Assembly (NCBI GenBank): GCA_021792395.1
Contig: JAJYUR010000001.1
Coordinates: 5,742-61,594, forward strand
Source: Microcaldota archaeon
GTDB lineage: Archaea; Micrarchaeota; Micrarchaeia; Micrarchaeales; Micrarchaeaceae
Direction: 5' to 3'
DNA length: 55,853 nucleotides
Shown piece after piece: positions 17,840 through 26,297 of the stretch (positions are counted from its first letter, which is position 1; every line of letters starts with the position of its first letter). The notes under the pieces are model-generated. The model had not been told where the DNA came from, searched no databases, and saw only the letters and a program-made list of their open reading frames with translations. The translations under genes and the position numbers were made by a program.

Positions 17840-18640
17840 TCATGCTTTCCTCCTTTTTGAGGCGCTTGGTTTTTTGAGGCGCTGTGCCTTTGGGTGCAAG
17901 CCCGTTTTTTGCTTGCCTGAATCGATGCCCTTATATAGCTGGTCTATCGCTTCATCTGAAGGTGTGCCGCTTGATAATCCAGCAACTGCAGATTTTGAGA
18001 CTGAAGGCGATCTTTTTATAATGCCGTATACCAAAAGCACCAGGCCAGATATGAACAGCAACAGGGCGACGATGCTCATTATGCCCATGCCGCTGGCGCT
18101 GCCGGTTATGCTTGATATCGATGAAGACGGCAGATATACGTATGTGGCGTTTATGGCAGTATTTAATGAACTGCTGCCGTTTGCATTGTCTATTACTAAT
18201 TTATAGCTGCCAATTGGCAATTCGCCTGAACTTATCTTTGAGGAATTCGACTGATACACCAAGGCATTGTTTGGTTCGGTTGGAATGGAGACATTCATCG
18301 TATTATTGTATGCCAGCATTAAGCCTTTTCCCTCGAACAGAATTGCGCCGCTCAACCCTGATTTAGGCCCTGCACCTGAAATCCACGACGAAAAAGAGCT
18401 CGCATTGAATAGAAATACCTGTGCAGGAGAATGCATGCCCAGACCCATCAACATAGGGTATGCCGTAGTTGAATTTATGTCAATGTAATACAATGAATTA
18501 GAATTTACTGTTATATTCTTGTATACTAAGTCCCCATAGAGCTTTGAGAATGTAGATGATGTAGAACTGGCTATTATGCTGAATAGTATTACTGATAGTG
18601 CTATCAGCAGCAACCCAGAATAGACCAAACGCTTTTGCAT
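17840..18640 (-). CDS. Membrane-anchored protein with outer domain and basic tail
   Basis: 266 residues. An N-terminal hydrophobic helix (about 5-27) is followed by about 150 residues rich in Ser, Asn and Tyr with many N-x-S/T sequons (NITVNSNS, NNTMNVS, NGSSS), expected outside the cell. A second helix (about 188-210, MGIMSIVALLLFISGLVLLV) leads to a cytoplasmic tail that ends in a very basic stretch (KRRKA). A TATA box CTGTATAATTTTC about 30 bases upstream implies a nearly leaderless mRNA. No family is recognised. It is cotranscribed with the HTH regulator. Confidence 0.78.
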   Translation of the reverse strand: MQKRLVYSGLLLIALSVILFSIIASSTSSTFSKLYGDLVYKNITVNSNSLYYIDINSTTAYPMLMGLGMHSPAQVFLFNASSFSSWISGAGPKSGLSGAILFEGKGLMLAYNNTMNVSIPTEPNNALVYQSNSSKISSGELPIGSYKLVIDNANGSSSLNTAINATYVYLPSSSISSITGSASGMGIMSIVALLLFISGLVLLVYGIIKRSPSVSKSAVAGLSSGTPSDEAIDQLYKGIDSGKQKTGLHPKAQRLKKPSASKRRKA

Positions 18641-18765
18641 TATATCGATACCCTTCTAATCAGAAAATTATACAGCATACTCTTGCCCGTAAACGGTGTG
18701 AGCAGCCGACTGAAAACTAATGATAATATAGAACAAAAAGGTATATAAATGCAACTAGCAAAATT

Positions 18766-19021
18766 ATATTTTACGGCGGATCACGCCGAAATCTGCGCTT
18801 ATGGATATGGCGCAAAACAGCAGATTTCAATTTGGGCAATTATCCATTAGCTGATAAGATGCTAACTGAAAACTAGGCATGAAACCCATTGATCTGATGT
18901 AAAAATGTGATTCTTCTGCTTCTCAGAGGTTCGTTTTCATTCTACTGCTGAAACGTGTGGAATTTCCAGGTCGCTTTGTTAAATGCGCATCCCGTAGAGT
19001 AGCGGATAGCAAAGGCTAAAA
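18766..19021 (+). ncRNA. Candidate structured RNA in the only long intergenic gap
   Basis: The gap 18641-19051 has no plausible gene. After a TATA-like GTATATAAAT (18741-18750) come two adjacent perfect hairpins: CGGCG/CGCCG around GATCA (18774-18788) and AAATCTGC/GCAGATTT (18789-18796 with 18820-18827). Near the other end CTTTG/CAAAG (18974-18978 with 19010-19014) encloses ATCCCG/CGGAT. An 11-base direct repeat ACTGAAAACTA is at 18709-18719 and 18865-18875. I see no SRP, RNase P or C/D box signature. Boundaries are approximate. Confidence 0.35.
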
Positions 19022-19051
19022 AACAGATTATACAATATAATATGTGGTATT

Positions 19052-19795
19052 ATGAATGATAAAATTGAGAAGATTAAAACCGGCATAGCGGGTTTGGATG
19101 ATATGCTATATGGCGGACTTCCGTTCAAAAGCCAGGTAATAGTTGCAGGGGGACCGGGAGCTGGGAAGACTCTTCTTTCGTTTGAGTATCTTTATCGCAA
19201 TGCAAAGGCGGGCGTACCCTCAACGTTCATAGCATTGGAGGAGAGTTCGGAAGCAATTATCAAGAACGCAAAAGAAGTGTTCACGGCGTTCACGGACATC
19301 GACGACTTGATTGAAAGCAATATGCTTACCATAGATGGACGGGAACCTTCTATAAAGTTAAGGGAGCAGAGCGACTCGGACGCGTATTCGTTTGGGAGCA
19401 TGGTATCTGATATCGAAAACGTCATAACGGACAATAAGTCCAAATGTATAGCTGTCGATTCCATATCGCTGCTCAGGCTCATGATGGGCAACGACGTAAG
19501 CTACAGGAGATCCTTGCTGGCTCTGACGTCTAATCTTAGAAGGCTTAATGTGACCTCTTTATTGACAGTAGAAATCCCTTCTTCTGACAGGGACAAACTG
19601 CGCTTTGAGCCAGAATTCTTCATATTCGATGGCATAGTAGTGCTATACCAGAACAGAGAAGTTGATAAAAGGACCCTAACGGCCGAGATAGTCAAGATGA
19701 GAGGGTCTAACCACAGTAACATGCTTGCACCTTACGAGATAACCGATTCGGGCTTCAAGATATACACGCTTACACAGGACGGAGAGATGCAATGA
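19052..19795 (+). CDS. KaiC-like RecA-superfamily ATPase
   Basis: 247 residues, one KaiC domain. It opens with the characteristic TGIAGLDDMLYGGLP, followed by Walker A GGPGAGKT (33-40), the catalytic glutamates in ALEESSEA and Walker B CIAVDSISLL. Single-domain archaeal KaiC homologues are generally thought to be signalling or regulatory ATPases; no kinase function is implied here. The TATA-like ATTATACAATATAAT about 20 bases before ATG suggests a leaderless mRNA. The next gene starts one base after its stop, so this ATPase probably works with the membrane-bound Cys-rich protein. Confidence 0.9.
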   Translation: MNDKIEKIKTGIAGLDDMLYGGLPFKSQVIVAGGPGAGKTLLSFEYLYRNAKAGVPSTFIALEESSEAIIKNAKEVFTAFTDIDDLIESNMLTIDGREPSIKLREQSDSDAYSFGSMVSDIENVITDNKSKCIAVDSISLLRLMMGNDVSYRRSLLALTSNLRRLNVTSLLTVEIPSSDRDKLRFEPEFFIFDGIVVLYQNREVDKRTLTAEIVKMRGSNHSNMLAPYEITDSGFKIYTLTQDGEMQ

Positions 19796-19796
19796 T

Positions 19797-20840
19797 ATGG
19801 AACGACAATCGAAAAACAGCAATATACTGGGTAACGCAGATGATCCGCCAAAAAGCAAAGCCGAAGTTAAAGATAGGGAAAGACAAAAAATGGTCGTGCT
19901 TGCAGGATTCGTAATCGTACTTGTCGCATTGGCAGGAATAGTTGCCCTTGGATCGCTGAGGCACCAAACGCCAGTTTCACAATGTGAAGGCATAATTTTT
20001 GCGCAGTCAAAATACACCTGCCTGTCAAATTTGGCTTTGGCTACAGAAAACCTCTCCATATGCAGGGATATACCAGGCAGCTATAGTTATGGGTGCTTAT
20101 CTGGCATAGCAGCGGGGGAATCTAACTCATTGGTATGCAATTATATAAACAGCTCTTCTACCAGCTATTCTGGATGCATATCGCAATTTGAAACTTCGAA
20201 GTACAACGCAAGCATATGCAAAAATGTGGAAAATTCTTCCGTAACGTCGTCATGTTTCTACACATTTGCGGATCTTGGGAATTTTTCAAATCTGTCTTAT
20301 TGCAAATATATAAACAACACACAACTCAGCAATGAATGCACAGACCGATTTTATTATATAAATGCAATAACCGCACATAACCAGAATTATTGCGGCGCAT
20401 TGCCTAATTCAAGCACCAATGGCATACCGATAAGCGAACTGCTGGGATTGAATGCCAGCAGTATACTGGGCATACATTTACCGCAGAATGCATCCAACTA
20501 TAGTTTAAGTTCATATGAATTCTTGAATATTTCAGACCAAGGGCTATGCTATCTCAATCTTGCTGGGATAACTAAAAACGCCTCGCTATGCAGCTTTGTA
20601 CAGGGAAGCTTGAATTCCTTATGCCTTGCCTCAACTAAAAGCACGCAGAACAAACCTCTCAGTTACAGCCAGATACTCACAGTATGCGGCGCATTGCCCA
20701 GCAGTTACAGTAACATCTGCATTAATCAGGAACTGATAAGCCAGGCCTCGGAATATGACAATTCTACGTACTGTAGATACACAACCAACGCAACTGAAAA
20801 TTCCGCATGCCTTTCGAGCATAAATTCAAGCAGCAGTTAG
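19797..20840 (+). CDS. Membrane-anchored protein with Cys/sequon repeats
   Basis: 347 residues. A charged cytoplasmic N-terminus (about 1-32) leads into one hydrophobic helix (33-55, MVVLAGFVIVLVALAGIVAL), then an outer domain of about 290 residues with some 20 Cys. A loose unit of about 25-30 residues recurs: a Cys preceded by an N-glycosylation sequon (NLSIC, NASIC, NLSYC, NASLC, NSTYC), then about 9-12 residues and a second Cys followed by a hydrophobic residue. The outer location favours disulfides. I recognise no family. It is tightly linked to the KaiC-like ATPase upstream, and the DHH phosphoesterase follows after ten bases. Confidence 0.8.
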   Translation: MERQSKNSNILGNADDPPKSKAEVKDRERQKMVVLAGFVIVLVALAGIVALGSLRHQTPVSQCEGIIFAQSKYTCLSNLALATENLSICRDIPGSYSYGCLSGIAAGESNSLVCNYINSSSTSYSGCISQFETSKYNASICKNVENSSVTSSCFYTFADLGNFSNLSYCKYINNTQLSNECTDRFYYINAITAHNQNYCGALPNSSTNGIPISELLGLNASSILGIHLPQNASNYSLSSYEFLNISDQGLCYLNLAGITKNASLCSFVQGSLNSLCLASTKSTQNKPLSYSQILTVCGALPSSYSNICINQELISQASEYDNSTYCRYTTNATENSACLSSINSSSS

Positions 20841-20849
20841 GCGATAGTG

Positions 20850-22247
20850 ATGGAGGGCATTGTGACATCTATAAGGATAGGCAACAGGAGTGAAGATTTC
20901 AGGTATAATGTAATCTGGCAGGGTAAGGCGGCACAGATACGCAGCACTGTGCCCTTGGACCTGTATGACATGATAGAGATAGATGACAATTCAGAGATGC
21001 CGTATATCAATGCTAAACAGCCGCATGGCAGGGCTTCAGAGGCTGAATGCAACGAGATTATAAGTAACTTTTCAAAAGCCATAGAGGTGCATCGGAACAA
21101 GCCGCATAGCGTCGGCAAAGAAATAGATGAATTTATATTGGCAGGTAAGGATGCCATTGAATCTTATGCGCTTATGCTGCTCGAAGCATATGTATCAGGG
21201 GCTCCAATAATAATAAGATTTCACAATGACGGGGATGGATCGACCGGGGCCATTGCCCTGTATAGGGCGTTCAATTCCGTAAGGGGGAAATTTTTTGAAA
21301 ATGAAAATGCAAACGTGTATTGGACCATGAATAAAAGCATAGCCTACAGCGAAGATTCGCTTTTCGTAGATGAATCCATATTCAATTCTTACAAGTCTGT
21401 TAGGAAACCGCTTATACTCATTACGGATTTTGGAACGACTTATGAAAGCGAGAGTGCAATCAAAAAGGCATCCAAAAGGTATTCAATCATCTGGATTGAC
21501 CATCATCCAATCTATGATGGCTTCCCGTATGCAGGGTTTGATTTTTACATAAATCCATGGACGTTGGGAATGAATTCGAACATCTGTGCAGGTGTGATTA
21601 CGGCATCTATAGCGGAAAAATTTGCACCGGAATTGGATTTTACATTACTCAAAAAGGCCGCATTGGATAGTGACCATAGCAAATATTACGTTTATGCCGA
21701 AAATGCGCACGCCCTTGCGCTCGTGCTGGATTCTTTGACCGCCAATGACAGGATAGGGTACCAGGAAAAAAGGATAACGCCAAAATATTTGGAGGCAACG
21801 ATTGCAGATCCAGAAAGTTTTGCGCACGTGCTAAACAGCGCATCGGCGCAGATAGCCGAATCCTTAGATATAGGAGTAAAAAACGCAAAGAGGCATGTCA
21901 CGAAAAGCGGCATAGCTGCGTATGTTTTAGATTACAAAGCAGTGGCTGACAGGCGATTTGAATACATAAAGCAGGGCAGGTATACGACAAAACTTCAGGA
22001 CAAACTTGAGGAGACCAATGGATTTAGGACTATCACCATAGTATATTATAAGAATTACATATCCGTGCGGGTCAATAAGGGCATATCTAATTCCATAAAC
22101 CTGCTTGGTATCATAGCAAAACTCAAGGAAAACACCGCATACATACAAAACGGGGGAGGGCACAGTGAGGCTGCAAGCATAAAGGTGGACTATGATGAAA
22201 CCAGCAGCGTGATGCATTTGCTTTTGGACGAGCTTATTGCGATTTGA
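20850..22247 (+). CDS. DHH-family phosphoesterase, archaeal RecJ-like
   Basis: 465 residues from ATG 20850 (a GTG lies three bases earlier). Motifs of the DHH superfamily appear in order: HNDGDG (His126, Asp128, Asp130), TDFG (Asp194), IDHHP (218-220), LDSDHS and, in the C-terminal DHHA1 domain, NGGGH (about 436-439). The first 60 residues look like a small beta domain (GIVTSIRIGN, VPLDLYDMIEIDD). Archaeal RecJ homologues include GAN, the nuclease bound to the replicative GINS complex, and HAN; others are cyclic-dinucleotide or nanoRNA phosphodiesterases, so the substrate is not fixed. It ends 135 bases before convergent rfcL. Confidence 0.88.
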   Translation: MEGIVTSIRIGNRSEDFRYNVIWQGKAAQIRSTVPLDLYDMIEIDDNSEMPYINAKQPHGRASEAECNEIISNFSKAIEVHRNKPHSVGKEIDEFILAGKDAIESYALMLLEAYVSGAPIIIRFHNDGDGSTGAIALYRAFNSVRGKFFENENANVYWTMNKSIAYSEDSLFVDESIFNSYKSVRKPLILITDFGTTYESESAIKKASKRYSIIWIDHHPIYDGFPYAGFDFYINPWTLGMNSNICAGVITASIAEKFAPELDFTLLKKAALDSDHSKYYVYAENAHALALVLDSLTANDRIGYQEKRITPKYLEATIADPESFAHVLNSASAQIAESLDIGVKNAKRHVTKSGIAAYVLDYKAVADRRFEYIKQGRYTTKLQDKLEETNGFRTITIVYYKNYISVRVNKGISNSINLLGIIAKLKENTAYIQNGGGHSEAASIKVDYDETSSVMHLLLDELIAI

Positions 22248-22308
22248 AGCACCCGGTTCAGGAAACTATAGATAGCCAGCGCTTCGGCATACTTAGAAAT
22301 GTCTTTTA

Positions 22309-22344
22309 AGGCAGTGCATCAGATGTGGCAGAGTGAAACTGCCT
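22309..22344. terminator. Possible hairpin between convergent genes
   Basis: AGGCAGT (22309-22315) pairs perfectly with ACTGCCT (22338-22344) around a 22-base loop, in the space between the stops of the DHH gene and rfcL. No strong T tract follows, so the terminator role is uncertain. Confidence 0.25.
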
Positions 22345-22382
22345 GCCAAAACATGTTATGAAATCGCCAATGCCAGATGCAT

Positions 22383-23606
22383 TCACTTGCTGAATGATGC
22401 CAGCCAATCGACCTCCTTTGCATCCATATCGAATGTCTTTGCAAAGAAGTCGTACACCTCTGATTTTTCTACCCCTTTCGCAGAAGAATCGCGTATTATG
22501 GCGGATACCATCGGCAGATCTTCAGACACTATGCGCGATATGCTTGATTTTAAATGCTTCTGCAATTTTTTGGCTATCTGCACCGCAGAGCCACGCTCTG
22601 CTTTAGAGCCGCTAAGCTCCTTTATGTTCTTCGGGAATTCGTAACGCTTGAAGGTATTAGGATATGTAGATTTGGATAGCGCTACACCGCTCGACATCAG
22701 CACATTCATGTACCTCCAATACGTGTAGTACTGTGCCTTCTGGGCGCGGTTGAAATAGAACGATGCACGCGAAAGCATGGCAAATGCCTTTTCAAGGTCG
22801 GCTAGTTCGCTGTACCTATTCGTTATGTTCTCATTAATCCACTGCATTAGCATATCGTTGGGAAGGTCGCTGCTGGATACTGCTCTCATTGGCGCAGTAA
22901 GCGTGTTTGACATGAATATGCCGTCAAGTACGCTGAATATGTCCTTTTTCCTGTCTCTAAAACCTATAACTTCGAGCGAATCATTCTGTGTGTCAGCCAG
23001 CACCATCATGTCATTTATTGCGCTCCTGGCATCTCCGTTTGACCTTCCGGATATTGCCAATATCATGTCCTTATCTGCGTTGAGCCCCATTTTAGATGAG
23101 ATATCAGATAGTATGGACGTTATCGTAAGTTGATTGAGCTTCTTGAATTGCACAGGCGTGGTTTTATTCCTTAGGAAGGATATGCTTTGGTCCCACATAT
23201 CGTTCGCTATGAATATGATTGGATTCATCGACTTTGAGATCACTTCGGCTATTGCACTTCCTGCTCCACTATCGAACCTTTTGTTCATGTCGTCTATTTC
23301 ATCCAAAAGTATCAGCGTCCTGCCTGCAAACAGCGAACGCGATGTGGCTGCAGACAGCAGTGTTTTCTTTATTGTATCCCTGTCCCTGTAATCACTTGCA
23401 TTCATCTCCACCACATTCCAGCCCTCCTTGTTGGCCAATGCCTTGGCTGCGGATGTTTTTCCTGTACCTGGTGGCCCATAAAGGAGTAGCGGTTTCGGAT
23501 TCGCACCGTTGGAAACAGATCTTGCAAAGTCGAGCATTGCAGATACAGCAGTATCGTTGCCTTTTATCAACCCTATTTCATTTACTCTATAAAAATAGTT
23601 TAACAT
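22383..23606 (-). CDS. rfcL: Replication factor C large subunit
   Basis: 407 residues from ATG 23606. AAA+ motifs: Walker A GPPGTGKT (about 44-51), Walker B LILLDEIDD (98-104) and sensor 1 region PIIFIAND. RFC loads the PCNA clamp; the large subunit is unique in the complex. The frame extends to a TTG at 23621, but the TATA box TATTTTATAAAGG centred near 23632 places the transcript start at about 23607, so ATG 23606 of a leaderless mRNA is preferred. Archaeal RfcL is often around 470-500 residues with a charged tail and a PIP box; here the protein ends with WLASFSK and I find no Q-x-x-hydrophobic-x-x-F-F motif, so the tail appears reduced. Confidence 0.92.
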   Translation of the reverse strand: MLNYFYRVNEIGLIKGNDTAVSAMLDFARSVSNGANPKPLLLYGPPGTGKTSAAKALANKEGWNVVEMNASDYRDRDTIKKTLLSAATSRSLFAGRTLILLDEIDDMNKRFDSGAGSAIAEVISKSMNPIIFIANDMWDQSISFLRNKTTPVQFKKLNQLTITSILSDISSKMGLNADKDMILAISGRSNGDARSAINDMMVLADTQNDSLEVIGFRDRKKDIFSVLDGIFMSNTLTAPMRAVSSSDLPNDMLMQWINENITNRYSELADLEKAFAMLSRASFYFNRAQKAQYYTYWRYMNVLMSSGVALSKSTYPNTFKRYEFPKNIKELSGSKAERGSAVQIAKKLQKHLKSSISRIVSEDLPMVSAIIRDSSAKGVEKSEVYDFFAKTFDMDAKEVDWLASFSK

Positions 23607-23624
23607 TCGATGCGCCTGCAAAAC

Positions 23625-23675
23625 CTTTATAAAATATATCCATTTGAATATATAAGTAGCTTTAATATATTAAAT
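23625..23675. promoter_or_regulatory. Divergent promoter region of rfcL and uppS
   Basis: A TATA box for rfcL on the minus strand (23625-23640) and two candidates for uppS on the plus strand, AATATATAAG (23647-23656) and TTTAATATATTAAA (23661-23674), lie in the 100 bases between the two start codons. Confidence 0.45.
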
Positions 23676-23708
23676 GTTTACTATATGCTTGAAGTTTGTG
23701 GTGCTGCA

Positions 23709-24416
23709 ATGGAAAAATTTGAAACTCCCAAAAATTTGGCGCTTATACCTGATGGGAACAGGAGATGGGCTAATAACCATAAGGTAAGTATAATTAAAGG
23801 TTATGATTTAGGCATCAAAAAGTTCATAGACTTTAGCATCTGGCTAAAGGATTTTGGCGGCGAGACACTTACGGTGTGGGCACTGTCTACTGAAAACATA
23901 AGCAACAGAAGCAGGACGGAGCTTAACATCTTGTATAAGCTTTACATAAAAGCAGCAAACGACAAAAAGCTGCTTAAAACGCTGAAGGACAACGGCGTGC
24001 GCATAAATGCTATCGGAAACCTTAATCTTATCCCAGCTGAAGTCAGAAGGGCATTGGGCAGCATTGAGAGGAAGACGAAGGCATACAAAAAGTTCACCAT
24101 AAACATATTGATAGCTTATGGAGGCAGGGAGGAGATTTTGCATGCTGCACGGAAAATGATTTCGCAAAAGATACACAATAAAATAAAGAGGATTGACGAG
24201 GCTGCGCTTCGGGTTTGCCTTAGAACAGGCATGTTGCCTACCCCTGATCTTATAATAAGGACATCCGGTGAGCTAAGGCTCTCTGGATTCATGCCATGGC
24301 AGGCAGGATATTCTGAATTGTATTTTGCTGAAAAATACTGGCCTGACTTCAAAAAGGAAGATCTCATGTTGGCACTTGAAGACTTTTCTAAACGCAATAG
24401 GAGGTACGGGAGATAA
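23709..24416 (+). CDS. uppS: cis-Polyprenyl (undecaprenyl-type) diphosphate synthase
   Basis: 235 residues from ATG 23709, the usual size. The active-site signature DGNRRWA (Asp15 to Trp20) and the C-terminal RTSGELRLSGFMPWQ with the following YSELYF are diagnostic. The enzyme adds isopentenyl units in cis to a prenyl diphosphate, making the long carrier lipid that becomes dolichyl phosphate in archaea. The frame extends to 23610; ATG 23685 would fit a leaderless mRNA, but ATG 23709 gives the family-like start. It is followed closely by a DUF2070 gene and a dolichol-kinase-like gene, a likely carrier-lipid operon. Confidence 0.95.
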   Translation: MEKFETPKNLALIPDGNRRWANNHKVSIIKGYDLGIKKFIDFSIWLKDFGGETLTVWALSTENISNRSRTELNILYKLYIKAANDKKLLKTLKDNGVRINAIGNLNLIPAEVRRALGSIERKTKAYKKFTINILIAYGGREEILHAARKMISQKIHNKIKRIDEAALRVCLRTGMLPTPDLIIRTSGELRLSGFMPWQAGYSELYFAEKYWPDFKKEDLMLALEDFSKRNRRYGR

Positions 24417-24440
24417 ATTTTAGGTTTGCTAAGTGCTCGT

Positions 24441-26291
24441 ATGGCTTACAAAAGTTATGAGGGACCCTTAAAGCACGTCAGTTTATTCTCCAAAAGCTTG
24501 CCGAGCAACAGGATGCTCTTGCTGATACTCATAGTCTTGGGCCTTATTACCGGCATGGCAAGTGCAGCATTGATGGATTATAGCCACCTAGTTCAGGATC
24601 TTTCATATGTAATCAGCAACGGCATATTGACAGGCGTGTTCGGAATACTTATACCTGCAGCATTGGCCGTAGTTACCATCAAGATGCTTAGGAGGTATGT
24701 AACAGCCAGGTATATACTTTTCAGCACTATAATAGCTACGGTATCTTATGCCATCTTTTTCATGCTCGCCGCTGCAGTGTACGCCATAACCCGCAATTAT
24801 TCTTTCCCTGCCATGATAATACTGCTCGGAGATGCCAGCACTTTCGGATGGTGGCTCTTCATAAGCAAGATATTGCTCAATGAAAAGCTTAGGGCGGTGC
24901 CATTCGCACTTATACAGCCTACGCTGAACATACTCTTCCTCATACCTGGGGGAAGGTTTATATTCGCAAAGACATTCCCGTTGAACATATTGCTTATAAA
25001 GCTTTACGCAGGCATATTCGTATTTCTTGTGGTGGTGTACTTTATATTGTACATAATGGACACGCCACTCAGGAAGAGCCTTGGGTTCAGCGGCATAGAC
25101 GCTTTCACCCAGATGCTCCAGAACTGGCTTTTCGATGTCAACATAACTATAAATTCTGGAAGTCTTGGATTGATAGGGACGTCGCGCGATATAGAAGCGC
25201 AGATGCTGGTATTCAAAAGCCCAAAAGGCGCAGTCAAATCAATATTTTTTATACCTGAAATACATTACGGGCCTATGGGCACGATAGGCAGCAGCAATTT
25301 CCCATACATGCTTGAGTATCATGGCATTGCAAAGCATAACGCAAATACTTTCATAATGCACCCTGCAGTGAGCGAGGATAATACTGCGCCGTCTAGTTCC
25401 CAATACGCAAAGGTCGTAAAGGCTTTTGACGAATGCTTCGCCAACCTCAAGCGCGTAGATTGCAGGCAATTTACTTTTACCAAAACAGCCCATAATGATG
25501 CAGCGATAAATATCCTTGGATTCGGACCAGTCGGCTTGGTGACGCTTAGCCGCGCGCCTAGGGTCACTGAAGACATAACGTCAGAAGCCTCTGCACTCTT
25601 CAAAAAAGCTTTGGAAGCAAACATACAGACGCCGATATTGATAGATGCGCACAATTCGCGCTACGAGACGGCTCCGCTTTCAGAATTGGCAGCAGTAAAA
25701 TTTGATTCGCCCATAGCAAAAGACTATCTGCATGCAATAAAGTACACCAATAAGGTATTGCACTCAAGCAAAAGTATACGCTTTGGTGCATCGAGCATGG
25801 ACCTTTACAGCAGCCTGCATGCGCCAAAGGACCTTGCGCCAGGAAATTTGAACGTGGCTATTTTCAAATTCAACGGCTTTAGTTACTGCATCATACATGT
25901 AAATGCGAATAACCTCCTACCAGGGTTCAGGTCCACGGTATTGAACAGGGTGAAGGAGAGGTATGGGATAGACGCAGAAATGTACACTACGGATACCCAT
26001 TATGTAAATTCATTTAGGGACACTGCAAGCAATGTATTCGGAAGCGTGACGAAGGAAAACGCTTTCCTTAAGGTATTGTACGGATGCATTGACGATGCGC
26101 TTGCAAAAACGGAAAATGTCAACCTTTACTACAGCAGGGCAATAATCAAGAATTTCAGAGTATGGGGTACGAATGAGAGGGATAGGATAATAACCGCAGT
26201 AAACTCGATGCTAGCTATCGCAAAATTGCTAGTGCCGATAACAATAATAATCGGTTTCTTTATAGCTGCCTTGGCCATATCGTTAATATGA
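24441..26291 (+). CDS. DUF2070 archaeal membrane protein
   Basis: 616 residues from ATG 24441 (a TTG at 24426 is possible). The N-terminal part (about 25-215) has six to seven membrane helices, then a large soluble domain (about 220-580), then one last C-terminal helix (LVPITIIIGFFIAALAISLI). FIPEIHYGPMGTIGSSNFPY, IDAHNSRY and THYVN are conserved-looking His/Asp/Glu/Asn motifs of this archaeal family, suggestive of a metal-dependent catalytic centre. Function is not known. Lying between uppS and a dolichol-kinase-like gene, it may act on polyprenyl carriers or lipid-linked sugars; that is inference from context only. Confidence 0.85.
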   Translation: MAYKSYEGPLKHVSLFSKSLPSNRMLLLILIVLGLITGMASAALMDYSHLVQDLSYVISNGILTGVFGILIPAALAVVTIKMLRRYVTARYILFSTIIATVSYAIFFMLAAAVYAITRNYSFPAMIILLGDASTFGWWLFISKILLNEKLRAVPFALIQPTLNILFLIPGGRFIFAKTFPLNILLIKLYAGIFVFLVVVYFILYIMDTPLRKSLGFSGIDAFTQMLQNWLFDVNITINSGSLGLIGTSRDIEAQMLVFKSPKGAVKSIFFIPEIHYGPMGTIGSSNFPYMLEYHGIAKHNANTFIMHPAVSEDNTAPSSSQYAKVVKAFDECFANLKRVDCRQFTFTKTAHNDAAINILGFGPVGLVTLSRAPRVTEDITSEASALFKKALEANIQTPILIDAHNSRYETAPLSELAAVKFDSPIAKDYLHAIKYTNKVLHSSKSIRFGASSMDLYSSLHAPKDLAPGNLNVAIFKFNGFSYCIIHVNANNLLPGFRSTVLNRVKERYGIDAEMYTTDTHYVNSFRDTASNVFGSVTKENAFLKVLYGCIDDALAKTENVNLYYSRAIIKNFRVWGTNERDRIITAVNSMLAIAKLLVPITIIIGFFIAALAISLI

Positions 26292-26297
26292 TGGGAT

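Noticed and set aside
18641-19051. RNase P RNA, SRP RNA or a C/D box guide in the long gap
   Set aside because: No GAGGAAAGUC or ACAGRA elements, no SRP S-domain motif and no clean RUGAUGA/CUGA pair were found; kept only as an unspecified structured RNA.
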